This document shows positions 18,312 to 26,787 of a DNA stretch of 64,000 bases, piece by piece; the stretch's first letter is position 1, and the number at the start of each line of letters is the position of its first letter. The stretch is from the NCBI RefSeq assembly GCF_016862515.1, contig NZ_BONC01000022.1, positions 45,434 through 109,433 on the forward strand. The letters are read 5' to 3'. Origin of the DNA: Asanoa iriomotensis (lineage in GTDB: Bacteria; Actinomycetota; Actinomycetes; Mycobacteriales; Micromonosporaceae). Both the position numbers and the translations under genes were made by a program. Under the pieces are notes generated by a model. It searched no databases and was not told where the DNA came from. It saw nothing but the letters and a program-made list of their open reading frames with translations.

Positions 18312-18433
18312 GGTGCGGACCTCTCCCAAGGCTCGGGGCAGCGCTCGTAAGAACACGTCATCCTCCGCCACCATTTCCGGCGCCGGACGCCGGCGTGTGC
18401 GGGCAGTGACATCCCGCACACGGCCTCAGCGCC

Positions 18434-19855
18434 TCAGTGCGCCGGTGCGCCGCTCAGGTCGAAGCGACCGTTCGGGTCCCAGTGCCGCTTCAGCGCCACC
18501 AGGCGGGCATGGACGTCGGCCGGGTACGCCGTCGCCCGGTGTTCGACCCGGCCGTCGCCCGGGGTGAGAAAGTTGCCGAAGGTCAGTCCGGTTGTCCAGT
18601 TATCCAATTCCGACAGGATGCGCTCCTGGTAGGCGGTGTGTGCCGCCGCCTCGTCGGCCGCCGCGACGCTGGCCATGAAGAGCAGGAACGGCGCGTCCCG
18701 GTTCGCGACCGCGTTCGGCTCGCGCGGGGCCCTGCGCAGCGCGCCCGCCAGGTGCCGGATCTCGACGAGGGTCACCGGGACCGCGGCGTTGTCGACGGCC
18801 ACGTCGACCAGCCGGTCCACCGCCTCGGGCGACAGGTCGGACAGCAGCGCGGATCGCTCGTACACCGGCAGCGGGTCGACCGGGTCGGAATGGATCGCCG
18901 CGACCGCCGGATAGGGCAGCTCCCCGACCGCGTCGATGATCGCCGGAGCCGCGGCCCGCACCGGAGCCAGCAGGCGCGCGCCGTCCTCGGCCGAGCCGAG
19001 ATAAGCGACCCGCACGTGGACGACCAGACGACCACGCAACGGCTCCGGCACCGGCCCGGCCGGCGGCATGCGCAGGATGGCGATGGACGAGCTGAGCTCG
19101 TCCGGGGTCGAGTCGATCCAAGCCCGCCAGGCGTGCAGCACGGCCCCCGCCCGCTCGCCCGGGAAGAAGATCCCGCCGCCGTACAACTGGGTCAATGGAA
19201 AGAGCCGGAACTCGATGGCGGTAACGACGCCGAATCCGCTCTTGCCGCCCCGCAGCCCCCAAAACAGGTCGGGTTCGGACGCGGCGGTGACCGTGCGGGC
19301 GACGCCGTCCGCGGTGACGAGGTCGATCGAGACGACGTTGTCCGCGGCATATCCCCGCGTGCGCCCGAGCACCGGGCTCAGGCCACCGCCCAGCGTGTAG
19401 CCGACGACGCCGACGGTCGGCGACGAGCCGTTCGCCGCGGCAAGGCCGTGCTCGGCCGCCGCGTCGATCACCTGCTGCCAGCGCACGCCGGCGCCGACCC
19501 GGGCGGTGCGGCCCTGCGGGTCGACCGTGACGTCGGTCATCCGCGCAGTGCTGATCAGCACTCCGCCGTCGGCGGCCGCGGCGGGCCCGTGTCCGGTCGC
19601 CTGGACCACCACGCGCAGGTCGTGGTCGTTGGCGAACCGCACCGCGACGGCGACGTCGGCGGCGGTGGCCGCGGCGACGATCACGGCCGGCCGGTGCTGG
19701 ACCGTGACGTTGTAGCCGCTGCGGGCGGTGTCGTAGCCCTCGTCGCCGGGCAGGAACACGGCGCCGCCCTCGGACAGCCGCGCGGCCAGCACCGTGGTCG
19801 CCGCCGTCGCGACGGTGTCGTGCGAGGTCAGGGTGTGAAAACGTGAAATGGTCAT
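18434..19855 (-). CDS. FAD-linked oxidoreductase (berberine-bridge-enzyme type)
   Basis: Flavin oxidase of the FAD_binding_4/BBE group. 473 residues. The PCMH-type FAD domain fills residues 50-220; VVQATGHGP (near 84-92) carries the His that usually bears covalent FAD, and VGVVGYTLGGGLSPVLGRT holds the pyrophosphate-binding loop. The position where bicovalent members have Cys appears to be Val or Gly here, so a single covalent link is expected. The C-terminus ends with the BBE motif LKRHWDPNGRFDLSGA. Such enzymes oxidise alcohols or cyclise natural products, so a tailoring role is plausible. It is divergent from a SARP gene, with SARP-style direct repeats in between. Confidence 0.9.
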   Translation of the reverse strand: MTISRFHTLTSHDTVATAATTVLAARLSEGGAVFLPGDEGYDTARSGYNVTVQHRPAVIVAAATAADVAVAVRFANDHDLRVVVQATGHGPAAAADGGVLISTARMTDVTVDPQGRTARVGAGVRWQQVIDAAAEHGLAAANGSSPTVGVVGYTLGGGLSPVLGRTRGYAADNVVSIDLVTADGVARTVTAASEPDLFWGLRGGKSGFGVVTAIEFRLFPLTQLYGGGIFFPGERAGAVLHAWRAWIDSTPDELSSSIAILRMPPAGPVPEPLRGRLVVHVRVAYLGSAEDGARLLAPVRAAAPAIIDAVGELPYPAVAAIHSDPVDPLPVYERSALLSDLSPEAVDRLVDVAVDNAAVPVTLVEIRHLAGALRRAPREPNAVANRDAPFLLFMASVAAADEAAAHTAYQERILSELDNWTTGLTFGNFLTPGDGRVEHRATAYPADVHARLVALKRHWDPNGRFDLSGAPAH

Positions 19856-19897
19856 GCCGACAACCGAACGCGCCCCGGGTCAGCGCGTGATCGCCGG

Positions 19898-19918
19898 CCG
19901 ATTGACGTCCGATTGACG
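19898..19918. promoter_or_regulatory. SARP-type direct heptamer repeat
   Basis: The 10-nt sequence CCGATTGACG occurs twice, at 19898-19907 and 19909-19918, with an 11-nt period. Direct repeats spaced at one helical turn are the known binding pattern of SARP regulators. It lies 43 nt upstream of the flavin oxidase start and 65 nt upstream of the SARP start, in the 128-nt gap between the two divergent genes. Confidence 0.6.
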
Positions 19919-19983
19919 ACCGCGGCTCGGCGGCGCGGATCTTCGGCGGCTAGCTTTGATGCGAGCTAGCGGTTGGGGGGACG

Positions 19984-21837
19984 ATGTCGACGCGGCCCGA
20001 CGTACGGTTCGGTGTCCTCGGTCCGGTGCGGATGTGGCACGGCGAACGGCCGGTGGCGATGGGGTCACCGCAACAGACGGTGGTGCTGTCGGTGCTGCTG
20101 TTGCGGGACGGCCAGCCGGCGACGACGGCCGAGCTGACCAGCGCCATCTGGGACGACGAGCCGCCGCGGGCGGCGACCAGCACCATCCGCACCTACGTGT
20201 CCCGGCTGCGCCGCGCCCTCGAGGGCAGCACGGCGGAGATCAACACCATCGGCGACGGGTACGCGCTGCGCGTGCCGGACACCTCCGTCGACGTGACGCT
20301 GTTCCACCATCGCACCGCACGCGCCCGCGACCTGCTGCACGGTGGGGACGCCGCCGGTGCCGTGGCCGTCCTCGACGAGGCACTGCGGTTGTGGCGCGGG
20401 CCGGCGCTGGCCGGCCTGGCCGGACGGTTCGCCGACGCCCAGCGGACGCGGCTGGAGGAAGCCCGGCTCGCCGCCGACGAGCTGCGGTTGGCCGCGCTTC
20501 TCGACGCGTACCCGAATCAGCACCCGGCCGTCGTCCCAGACCTGACCGCGATGGTCGACGCCTATCCCCTGCGCGAAGGGCCGCGGCTGCTGCTGATGCG
20601 GGCCCTGTCCGGCAGCGGCCGCCAGGCCGACGCGCTCGCGGTCTATCGCGACGGCCGCACCCGGCTGCACGACGACCTCGGCCTCGAACCCGGCCCGGCA
20701 CTGCGGCGGCTCCACGAGCAGATCCTGCGCGGCGAGCCGACGTCCTCTTCGGACCATCGCGCCCCAATCTCAGGACCGACCCGGCTCCCGCGCGACCTGC
20801 CCGACTTCACCGGCCGCGATGCCGAGCTCGCCGAGATTCGCGCCGGCCTGCTCGACGGTGCCGGCTTCGTCGGCATCGCGGGGCTGGACGGCCTCGGTCG
20901 CACCGCCACCGCCGTCCACGCCGCCCACCTGCTGCGGGACCGGTACGCCGGCGGCCAGCTCTACGCCGACATCGGCACCTCCCCGGACCTCGCCGACATC
21001 CTCGGCGGCTGGCTGCTCGCCTACGACGTGCCGCGCGCCGACCTGCCGGCGTCCGTCGAGGGCCGGCTCGCCGCGCTGCACCACGCCACGGCTGGCCGGC
21101 CGCTGCTGATCGTGCTCGACAACGTCGACGATCCCGCGCCGCTGGAGCCGCTCCTGCACACCAGGCCCGCCGGTGGCCTGGTCATCACCAGCCGGCGCCG
21201 CCTCACCTCGGTGCCCGCCGCCTGGATCACCCTGGCCGGGCTGCGCCTCGACGACTCCGTCCGGCTGCTCGAACGGATCGCGGGCGCGCGGCGCGTCGCC
21301 ACCGACCTCGACGCGGCCCACCGGCTCGCGCGGCTGGCCGCCGGCTGGCCGCTGCCGTTGCGCCTGCTCGCCGGCCGGTTGCGCGACCGTTCGATGTGGA
21401 GCATCGCGGCCATCGCGACGCAGCTCGAACGCGAGCTGCACAACGTCACCGGCGTGCTGCACGACGAGTGTGTGGCGGCCGAGGCACCACTGACCCGCGC
21501 CTACCACCGGCTGCCGCCGACCCAGGCCCGGGCGCTGCGCCTGGCCGGTACCATCGAGCAGGGCGAGTTCACCACGCAGGACCTGGCCGCCCTGCTCGCC
21601 CTGCCCGACGCCGCCACGTGGAGCGCGATCGACCCGCTGGTGGAACTCGGCCTGGTCGACGAGACCGGCACACCGCACCGCTACTGCCTCCACCCGATCA
21701 TCCGGGCGTTCGCCCGCCGGCTCGCGCACGAGGTCGAAGGCACCGCCGGGGTGGCCGCGGCGCGTGACCGGCTCGCCGCCCTGCGCGCCGGCGCCGACCT
21801 GGCGGCGCTCGAAAGCGCGCTGTCACCCACCAGGTAG
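19984..21837 (+). CDS. SARP-type regulator with degenerate NB-ARC domain
   Basis: 617 residues, ATG start after GGTTGGGGGGACG. The N-terminal OmpR-type DNA-binding domain (about 8-95) contains VRFGVLGPVRMW and STIRTYVSRLRRALEG. The BTAD follows, ending in RLHDDLGLEPGPALRRLHEQ near residue 245. The next region is an NB-ARC-like NTPase, but the P-loop reads GLDGLGRTA near residues 300-308: the Lys expected in GxGGxGKT is Arg and a Gly is Asp, so nucleotide binding may be lost. Walker B is LLIVLDNVDDP. The gene is divergent from the flavin oxidase and followed 104 nt later by a LAL gene. It probably controls the neighbouring cluster through the direct repeats at 19898-19918. Confidence 0.9.
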   Translation: MSTRPDVRFGVLGPVRMWHGERPVAMGSPQQTVVLSVLLLRDGQPATTAELTSAIWDDEPPRAATSTIRTYVSRLRRALEGSTAEINTIGDGYALRVPDTSVDVTLFHHRTARARDLLHGGDAAGAVAVLDEALRLWRGPALAGLAGRFADAQRTRLEEARLAADELRLAALLDAYPNQHPAVVPDLTAMVDAYPLREGPRLLLMRALSGSGRQADALAVYRDGRTRLHDDLGLEPGPALRRLHEQILRGEPTSSSDHRAPISGPTRLPRDLPDFTGRDAELAEIRAGLLDGAGFVGIAGLDGLGRTATAVHAAHLLRDRYAGGQLYADIGTSPDLADILGGWLLAYDVPRADLPASVEGRLAALHHATAGRPLLIVLDNVDDPAPLEPLLHTRPAGGLVITSRRRLTSVPAAWITLAGLRLDDSVRLLERIAGARRVATDLDAAHRLARLAAGWPLPLRLLAGRLRDRSMWSIAAIATQLERELHNVTGVLHDECVAAEAPLTRAYHRLPPTQARALRLAGTIEQGEFTTQDLAALLALPDAATWSAIDPLVELGLVDETGTPHRYCLHPIIRAFARRLAHEVEGTAGVAAARDRLAALRAGADLAALESALSPTR

Positions 21838-21912
21838 CTTGACCGATTCTCGCGGGCCGTTGCCTGATCCTGGCGTTCTCGCGCTGGAGGCGCCCGCGCC
21901 CTTGGAGATCCA

Positions 21913-21941
21913 TTGCCGGCGGGGATAGCGTCTGCCGGCAA
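21913..21941. promoter_or_regulatory. Inverted repeat just before LAL start
   Basis: Perfect 8-nt arms TTGCCGGC and GCCGGCAA are separated by 13 nt, and the right arm touches the ATG at 21942. There is no clear Shine-Dalgarno near this start. The site may be an operator or a stem in the leader of the mRNA. Confidence 0.35.
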
Positions 21942-24671
21942 ATGGCCAACCTCGAACTGTTCGGACGCGCCGCCGAGCTCGCGCAGCTGCGCGGGTTCCT
22001 CGACGGTGCGCGGCAACGCGGCGGAGCCCGCGTCGTCTGGGGTGACCCGGGCGTCGGCAAGTCGTCGCTGCTCGCCGCCGCGGCTGAGCGCGCCGTGCTC
22101 GCGGAGATGCGGGTGCTACGCGCCTCGGGGTCCGAGTTCGAGGCCGACGTCAGCTACTCCTGCCTGAACCAGCTGTTCCTTCCCCTGCTGCCCGACCTCG
22201 AACGCCTGCCGCCGGGTCCGCGGGAGGCGCTCACGGTGGCGCTCGGCTTCGGCGCCGGTGCGGCACCCGACGCCCTGCTCGTCTGCAACGCCGCGCTCGC
22301 GCTCGTCAAGGCGGTCGCGGACGACGTGCCGCTCGTGCTGCTCGTCGACGACGTCCACTGGATCGACCGGGCGAGCGCGGTGGTGCTCGGGTTCGTCGCC
22401 CGCCGGCTGGACGGCACGCGCGCGGGCCTGTTGGCATCGGCCCGCACCGGCGCGACGACGTTCCTCGACCCGCGCGGGCTCGGCGAACTGGTCGTGGGAC
22501 CGCTGGACGACGAGGCCGCCGGGCAGCTCGTACACGCGCGGTTTCCGCAGTTGCCACCGCGGACCCGGCAGCGGCTGCTGGACCTCGCGCAAGGCAATCC
22601 GCTCGCGTTGACCGAGCTGCCGCCGAGCCTGCTCGGCTCGGCCCGGCCGGCGGCGGCGCCCGAAGTCGTGCCGCTCAGCGACCGGCTGCAGGCCATGTTC
22701 GCCTCCCGGATCGCCGACCTGCCCGAGGCGACCCGCCGGCTGCTGCTGCTCGCCACCTTCGAGAGCACCGGCGACGTCGGCGTGCTCCGGGCGGCGGCCG
22801 GCGACGAGCTCGACGACCTCGCACCGGCCGAGCGGTTGCGACTGGTGCGTGTGGACGATGCCGCCGCGCGGATCGCCTTCCGCCATCCCCTGATCCGCTC
22901 CGCGATCGTGGCACTGTCCACACACGAGGAACGTCGGCGCGCGCACATCGCGCTCGCCGAAGCCCTGCGCGGTGACCACGAACGGCGGGCCTGGCATCTG
23001 GCGGCGGCCGCCGTCGGGCCGGACGAGAGCGTGGCGCGGTTGCTCGAGGAGGCGGCACACCGGGTCATGCTGCGCGGCGACGCGCTGGCCGCCATCGCCG
23101 CGCTGGTCCGCGCCGGGGAGCTGAGCGAGACCAGCGCGGATCGCGGCCGCCGGCTCGCCGAGGCCGCCTACGTCGGGGCGGAGGCCAGCGGCATCACCGA
23201 CGACGCGCGGTCGTTGCTCGTCGACGCGCGCCGCGCGGCACCGGACGCCGGTTCGCTGCACGCCGCCAACGCCGCGGCCTTCCTCATGCTCAACGGGGAG
23301 GGTGACGTCGACACCGCGCACCGCCTGCTGGTCGGTGCCATCGAGACGGGCGACCACGGTTACCGCGCCGACGAGCCGGCCCTCGTCGAGGCGATGCACA
23401 CGCTGCTGCTGTTGAGCTGGTACGGCAGCGCGCCCGAGTACTGGCAGCCGTTCTACCGCGCCCTCGACCGGATGCGCCCGGCGCCGCCCGACGTGCTGGC
23501 GCTGGCGAGCCGCACGTTCGCCGACCCGGTGCGCACGGCGGTGGCCGCCAAACCGTCGGCCGAGGCGATCCTGCGCACGCTGCCCGACGAGGCAGACCCG
23601 ACGCGAATCATGCGGATCGGCACGGCGTCGGTCTATCTGGACCGCCTGGCCGACAGCCGCGAGCCGTCGTGGCGCCTGGTGGTGCACGGCCGCGAGGGCG
23701 GCCCGCCGCGCCGCCACCTCGGTGCGCTCATGCACCTGTGCCTCGACGACTTCCTCACCGGGCGCTGGGACGAGGCGGAGGAGCTCGCGTACGAGGGTCA
23801 GCGCGTCAGCGACACCAACGGTTTCCCGTTCTTCGCCTGGTACTTCCGGTACAACAGGGCGATCGTGGCCGCCGGCCGGGGGCGTTTCGACGAGGCGTAC
23901 GCGCTGGCCGACGAGATCACCCACTGGGCGCTGCCGAGGGGTGTCGCCGCCGCGGCGTTGTTCGCACACCACCCGCGCGCACTGGCGGCCCTCGGTCAGG
24001 GCGACTACGGCGCCGCGTTCGCGCACGCGGCCGCGATGAGCCCGCCCGGCGTGCTCGCCTCGCACGTACCCCACTGCACCTGGGTGATGTTCGACCTGGT
24101 CGAGGCGGCGGTCCGGATCGGCCGGCTGGCCGACGCACGGGCACACGTCGAGGCGATGCGGACCGCCGGCGTGGCCGGCCTGTCGACGCGAATGGCCCTG
24201 ATCCAGGCCGGCGCGGACCTGCTCGTCGACGACCAGGGGGCCGCGGACCGGTTGGAAGCGCTGCCGGCCGAGCGGTGGCTGTTCGACATCTCGCGGATCA
24301 GACTCGTGTACGGCGAGCGGCTGCGCCGCTCCGGTGCCACCACGCGCGCCCGCGACCAGTTACTGGCGGCGCGCGACGGCTTCGCGGCGATGGGCGCGGC
24401 ACCCTGGCTCGAGCGCACGGACACGGAACTGCGCGCGGCGGGTCACCGCGTTCCGGACGCGGCCGCCGGCGACCTGTCGACGTTGACGGCGCAGGAGCTA
24501 CGGATCGCGCAACTCGCCGCCGGCGGGCTGACCAACAAACAGATCGGCGAGCGACTGTTTCTCTCGCATCGCACGGTCGGCGCGCACCTCTACCGGATCT
24601 TCCCCAAGCTGGGGGTCGCGTCGCGGGCCGGGCTCAGAGATGCCCTGTCACGCTCGCAGCCTCCGCGCTGA
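21942..24671 (+). CDS. LAL-family LuxR transcriptional regulator
   Basis: 909 residues, full LAL architecture. N-terminal LFGRAAELAQLRGFLDGA, Walker A WGDPGVGKSS (about 33-42), Walker B LVLLVDDVHWIDRAS near residue 130, then a long helical sensor region with TPR-like character. The C-terminal LuxR helix-turn-helix reads LTAQELRIAQLAAGGLTNKQ then LSHRTVGAHLYRIFPKL. Codon 807 is TTA (24360-24362), so expression may depend on the rare leucyl tRNA. The last ~57 nt belong to an 82-nt segment that is duplicated downstream (24730-24810). It follows the SARP gene on the same strand and is the third LAL-like gene in 18 kb. Confidence 0.9.
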   Translation: MANLELFGRAAELAQLRGFLDGARQRGGARVVWGDPGVGKSSLLAAAAERAVLAEMRVLRASGSEFEADVSYSCLNQLFLPLLPDLERLPPGPREALTVALGFGAGAAPDALLVCNAALALVKAVADDVPLVLLVDDVHWIDRASAVVLGFVARRLDGTRAGLLASARTGATTFLDPRGLGELVVGPLDDEAAGQLVHARFPQLPPRTRQRLLDLAQGNPLALTELPPSLLGSARPAAAPEVVPLSDRLQAMFASRIADLPEATRRLLLLATFESTGDVGVLRAAAGDELDDLAPAERLRLVRVDDAAARIAFRHPLIRSAIVALSTHEERRRAHIALAEALRGDHERRAWHLAAAAVGPDESVARLLEEAAHRVMLRGDALAAIAALVRAGELSETSADRGRRLAEAAYVGAEASGITDDARSLLVDARRAAPDAGSLHAANAAAFLMLNGEGDVDTAHRLLVGAIETGDHGYRADEPALVEAMHTLLLLSWYGSAPEYWQPFYRALDRMRPAPPDVLALASRTFADPVRTAVAAKPSAEAILRTLPDEADPTRIMRIGTASVYLDRLADSREPSWRLVVHGREGGPPRRHLGALMHLCLDDFLTGRWDEAEELAYEGQRVSDTNGFPFFAWYFRYNRAIVAAGRGRFDEAYALADEITHWALPRGVAAAALFAHHPRALAALGQGDYGAAFAHAAAMSPPGVLASHVPHCTWVMFDLVEAAVRIGRLADARAHVEAMRTAGVAGLSTRMALIQAGADLLVDDQGAADRLEALPAERWLFDISRIRLVYGERLRRSGATTRARDQLLAARDGFAAMGAAPWLERTDTELRAAGHRVPDAAAGDLSTLTAQELRIAQLAAGGLTNKQIGERLFLSHRTVGAHLYRIFPKLGVASRAGLRDALSRSQPPR

Positions 24672-24810
24672 GGCCATCGGCCCGGTTCTACTTGTCCGCC
24701 TGCACGCTCCCGCAGACCGCGCGTGGTTGGGTCGCGTCGGGGGCCGGGCTAGAGATGCCCTGTCGCACTTGCAGCCTCCGCGCTGAGGCCGTCGGCCTGG
24801 TCCTCCTTGT
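24614..24810. repeat. Duplicated convergent gene ends (two ~82-nt copies)
   Basis: Copy 1 (24614-24695) contains the end of the LAL gene. Copy 2 (24730-24810) contains the end of the convergent ferritin-like gene. Each also carries a decayed version of the other gene's end: copy 1 read leftward gives a ferritin-like tail broken by TAG, and copy 2 read rightward gives the LAL tail with a 1-nt deletion. The simplest history is that the two genes once overlapped at their 3' ends and that the overlap was duplicated. Confidence 0.75.
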
Positions 24811-25312
24811 TCGTGAGCAGCCGCTCCAGCAGGCCGCGGGTGGTGGGGTCGTCGTCCGCGAGCCAGCGCACCGCCTCTTGAAGGGTCTGCACGAGGATCC
24901 GGGCGCCCACGAGGTCCTGGGTCACGATGCCGGACAGGTCGGCGTCCGGGAACGCGCGGAAGCTGACCCTCGATCGGGCGGCGAGGTGCTCGGGGTCGTA
25001 CTCGGCCGCGAAGCCCAACTGACCGACCCGGCCTGCGAGCAGCCGGGCGGCGGCGCGGTCGTCGTCGGCGCAGGCGCGCAGGAAGGCCGCGAGCGTCCCG
25101 TGTGACGGCGCCCGGACCACGGAGGCGTGCTGATCGAACTGCAGCGACGAGACGACCAGGGTGGCCAGCAGGGCGTTGAGCAGGTCCGCCACCGAGGTCA
25201 GCTCCGCGCGGTTCGACGGCGTGACCGGCCCGTCGTCCAGGTCGAAGAGGGCGCGGTCCCGCGCCTCACGCCGGCGCAGCATGGGCTGCTCGTGCCCCGG
25301 AAGCCTCGTCAC
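24749..25312 (-). CDS. Ferritin-like / Dps-like domain protein
   Basis: 187 residues, predicted mostly helical. The pattern ASVVRAPSHGTLAAFLRACA followed at the C-terminus by RGLLERLLTNKEDQADGLS resembles the last helices of Dps and bacterioferritin-like proteins, where the typical ending is EEEHADxL. Here the usual His is replaced by Gln (EDQAD), and an early charged N-terminus (MLRRREARDRALFD) replaces the first helix motif, so a working diiron or ferroxidase site is doubtful. The gene is divergent from the ABM-hydrolase operon, with an inverted repeat in between. The C-terminal tail comes from a duplicated segment. Family assignment is tentative. Confidence 0.6.
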   Translation of the reverse strand: MTRLPGHEQPMLRRREARDRALFDLDDGPVTPSNRAELTSVADLLNALLATLVVSSLQFDQHASVVRAPSHGTLAAFLRACADDDRAAARLLAGRVGQLGFAAEYDPEHLAARSRVSFRAFPDADLSGIVTQDLVGARILVQTLQEAVRWLADDDPTTRGLLERLLTNKEDQADGLSAEAASATGHL

Positions 25313-25355
25313 GCGTCCGATCGTCCGCCGGGTCGCGCTGGCGCGGCATCTGTCA

Positions 25356-25397
25356 AATGACCTAACCCTTATTTCTTACGTCGTGGCTTAGGTCATT
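25356..25397. promoter_or_regulatory. Inverted repeat in divergent promoter region
   Basis: Perfect 10-nt arms AATGACCTAA (25356-25365) and TTAGGTCATT (25388-25397) flank 22 nt of relatively AT-rich DNA. The site lies 43 nt from the ferritin-like start and 99 nt from the ABM start, in a 184-nt divergent gap. It could be one operator with widely spaced half-sites or two half-sites flanking a promoter. Confidence 0.5.
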
Positions 25398-25496
25398 CCC
25401 CCGGATTCGGGCAGTCGAGTGACAGATGTGCGGCCGCCGCGCCGCATCGACAGTGGATCGAGATCGAGATCGCCCACTGTCGAAGGAGCTGACGAA

Positions 25497-25817
25497 ATGC
25501 CCGTCGGACACGGATTCCACGCCACGATGACCGCTCTTCCCGGTAAGGGCGACGAGGTCGTCGACCTGTTGCTCCACGCACCGTCGCTGTCCAACCAGGA
25601 CTGTGTCGTGTTCCTGGTCGGCCGCTCGGCCGCCGACCCCGACGTCGTACACGTCACCGAAGGGTGGGTCAGCCGGGAGGCGCACGGCGCCTTCTTCGAC
25701 AGCGCGCCCGCCCAGTCGTTCGTCGCCAGGTTGCAGCCGCTGCTGACCGGCGAGGCGACGTACTCGGACGAGGTGCCGGTCGGCGGCAAGCCGGCGTTCA
25801 CCGGACCACTGACATGA
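25497..25817 (+). CDS. Antibiotic biosynthesis monooxygenase (ABM) domain protein
   Basis: 106 residues. Small ferredoxin-like alpha-beta fold of the ABM/quinol monooxygenase type: starts GFHATMTALPGKGDEVVDLL, has the family core VHVTEGWVSREAHGAFFDS with the His and Trp commonly conserved, and ends with the strand region VARLQPLLTGEA. These proteins oxidise quinols or polyketide aromatics without metal, or act as small stress proteins. The ATG at 25497 is preceded by GAAGGAGCTGACGAA. It is the first gene of a four-gene unit; its stop overlaps the hydrolase start (ATGA). The substrate is unknown. Confidence 0.8.
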   Translation: MPVGHGFHATMTALPGKGDEVVDLLLHAPSLSNQDCVVFLVGRSAADPDVVHVTEGWVSREAHGAFFDSAPAQSFVARLQPLLTGEATYSDEVPVGGKPAFTGPLT

Positions 25818-26776
25818 CGACGCCGCGACCCGCCATCGACCCCGAGCTCCAGGCCCTGCTGGCCGGCACGCCGCTGCTGACCGAGCTGAGCGCCGAGCTG
25901 TTGCCGCAACTGCGGCAACTGGCGGCCACGCCGCTGGAGCCGCACCTCGCGACCCGCACGGTCGACCGCCAGGACGCCACCGCCACGGCCGCCGACGGCG
26001 CGCCCGTACCCCTGACGATCCTGCGCCCGTCTGCCGCTGCCGGTCCGGCGCCCTGCGTCTACTGGATCCACGGCGGCGGCATGATCATGGGTGACCGGTT
26101 CTCCCAGATCGACATCCCGCTGGAATGGCTCGACCGCTTCGGCGCCGTCGTCGTCACCGTCGACTACCGGCTGGCGCCGGAGGTCACCGGCACGACCATC
26201 GTCGACGACTGCTACCAGGGCCTGCGCTGGGTGGCGGAGCACGCCGCGGAGATCGACGTCGACCCGGCGCGCATCGTCGTGGCGGGCGCGAGCGCCGGCG
26301 GCGGTCTGGCGGCCGGCATCACCCTGCTGGCTCGGGACCGCGGCGGGCCGGCCGTCGCGGCGCAGGTGCTGATCTGCCCGATGCTCGACCACCGCAACGT
26401 CACCACGTCGAGCCACCAGTACGCCGGTGAGCCGGGTGTCTGGACCCGCGAGATGAACGAGTTCGCCTGGGCGTCGGTCCTGGGCGGGCACGGGGTGCCG
26501 GCCTACGTCTCCCCCGCGATCGCCGGCGACCTGTCGGGGCTCCCGACCACGTACGTCGACGCGGGCTCGGCCGAGGTCTTCCGCGGCGAGGACGTCACCT
26601 ACGCGAGCCGCATCTGGGCCGCCGGCGGCCAGGCCGAGGTGCACGTCTGGGCCGGCGGCTTCCACGGCTTCGACGCCCTGCACCCGCAGGCACGGATCTC
26701 GGCCGCCGCACGCCGGGCCCGCACCGACTGGCTGGCCCGTGTCCTGGAGCCGGCGTCTACCTCGCAGCGTCGATGA
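25814..26776 (+). CDS. Alpha/beta hydrolase (HSL-type esterase)
   Basis: 320 residues. Hormone-sensitive-lipase family esterase: the oxyanion-hole motif is YWIHGGGMIMG, the nucleophile elbow is VAGASAGGGLA with the catalytic Ser, the Asp lies in PTTYVDAGSAEVFRGE and the His in WAGGFHGFD. No signal peptide, so cytoplasmic. The start ATG overlaps the ABM stop by 4 nt and the stop lies 11 nt before the methyltransferase start. The context with a monooxygenase, a methyltransferase and a SnoaL-like protein suggests a tailoring or detoxifying ester hydrolysis. Confidence 0.9.
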   Translation: MTTPRPAIDPELQALLAGTPLLTELSAELLPQLRQLAATPLEPHLATRTVDRQDATATAADGAPVPLTILRPSAAAGPAPCVYWIHGGGMIMGDRFSQIDIPLEWLDRFGAVVVTVDYRLAPEVTGTTIVDDCYQGLRWVAEHAAEIDVDPARIVVAGASAGGGLAAGITLLARDRGGPAVAAQVLICPMLDHRNVTTSSHQYAGEPGVWTREMNEFAWASVLGGHGVPAYVSPAIAGDLSGLPTTYVDAGSAEVFRGEDVTYASRIWAAGGQAEVHVWAGGFHGFDALHPQARISAAARRARTDWLARVLEPASTSQRR

Positions 26777-26787
26777 AAGGACTGTCC

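Noticed and set aside
17424..18350. Rightward 308-residue reading frame rich in Pro, Arg and Thr
   Set aside because: It runs through the repeat array and then antisense to panD; composition follows the repeats and there is no domain or start signal.
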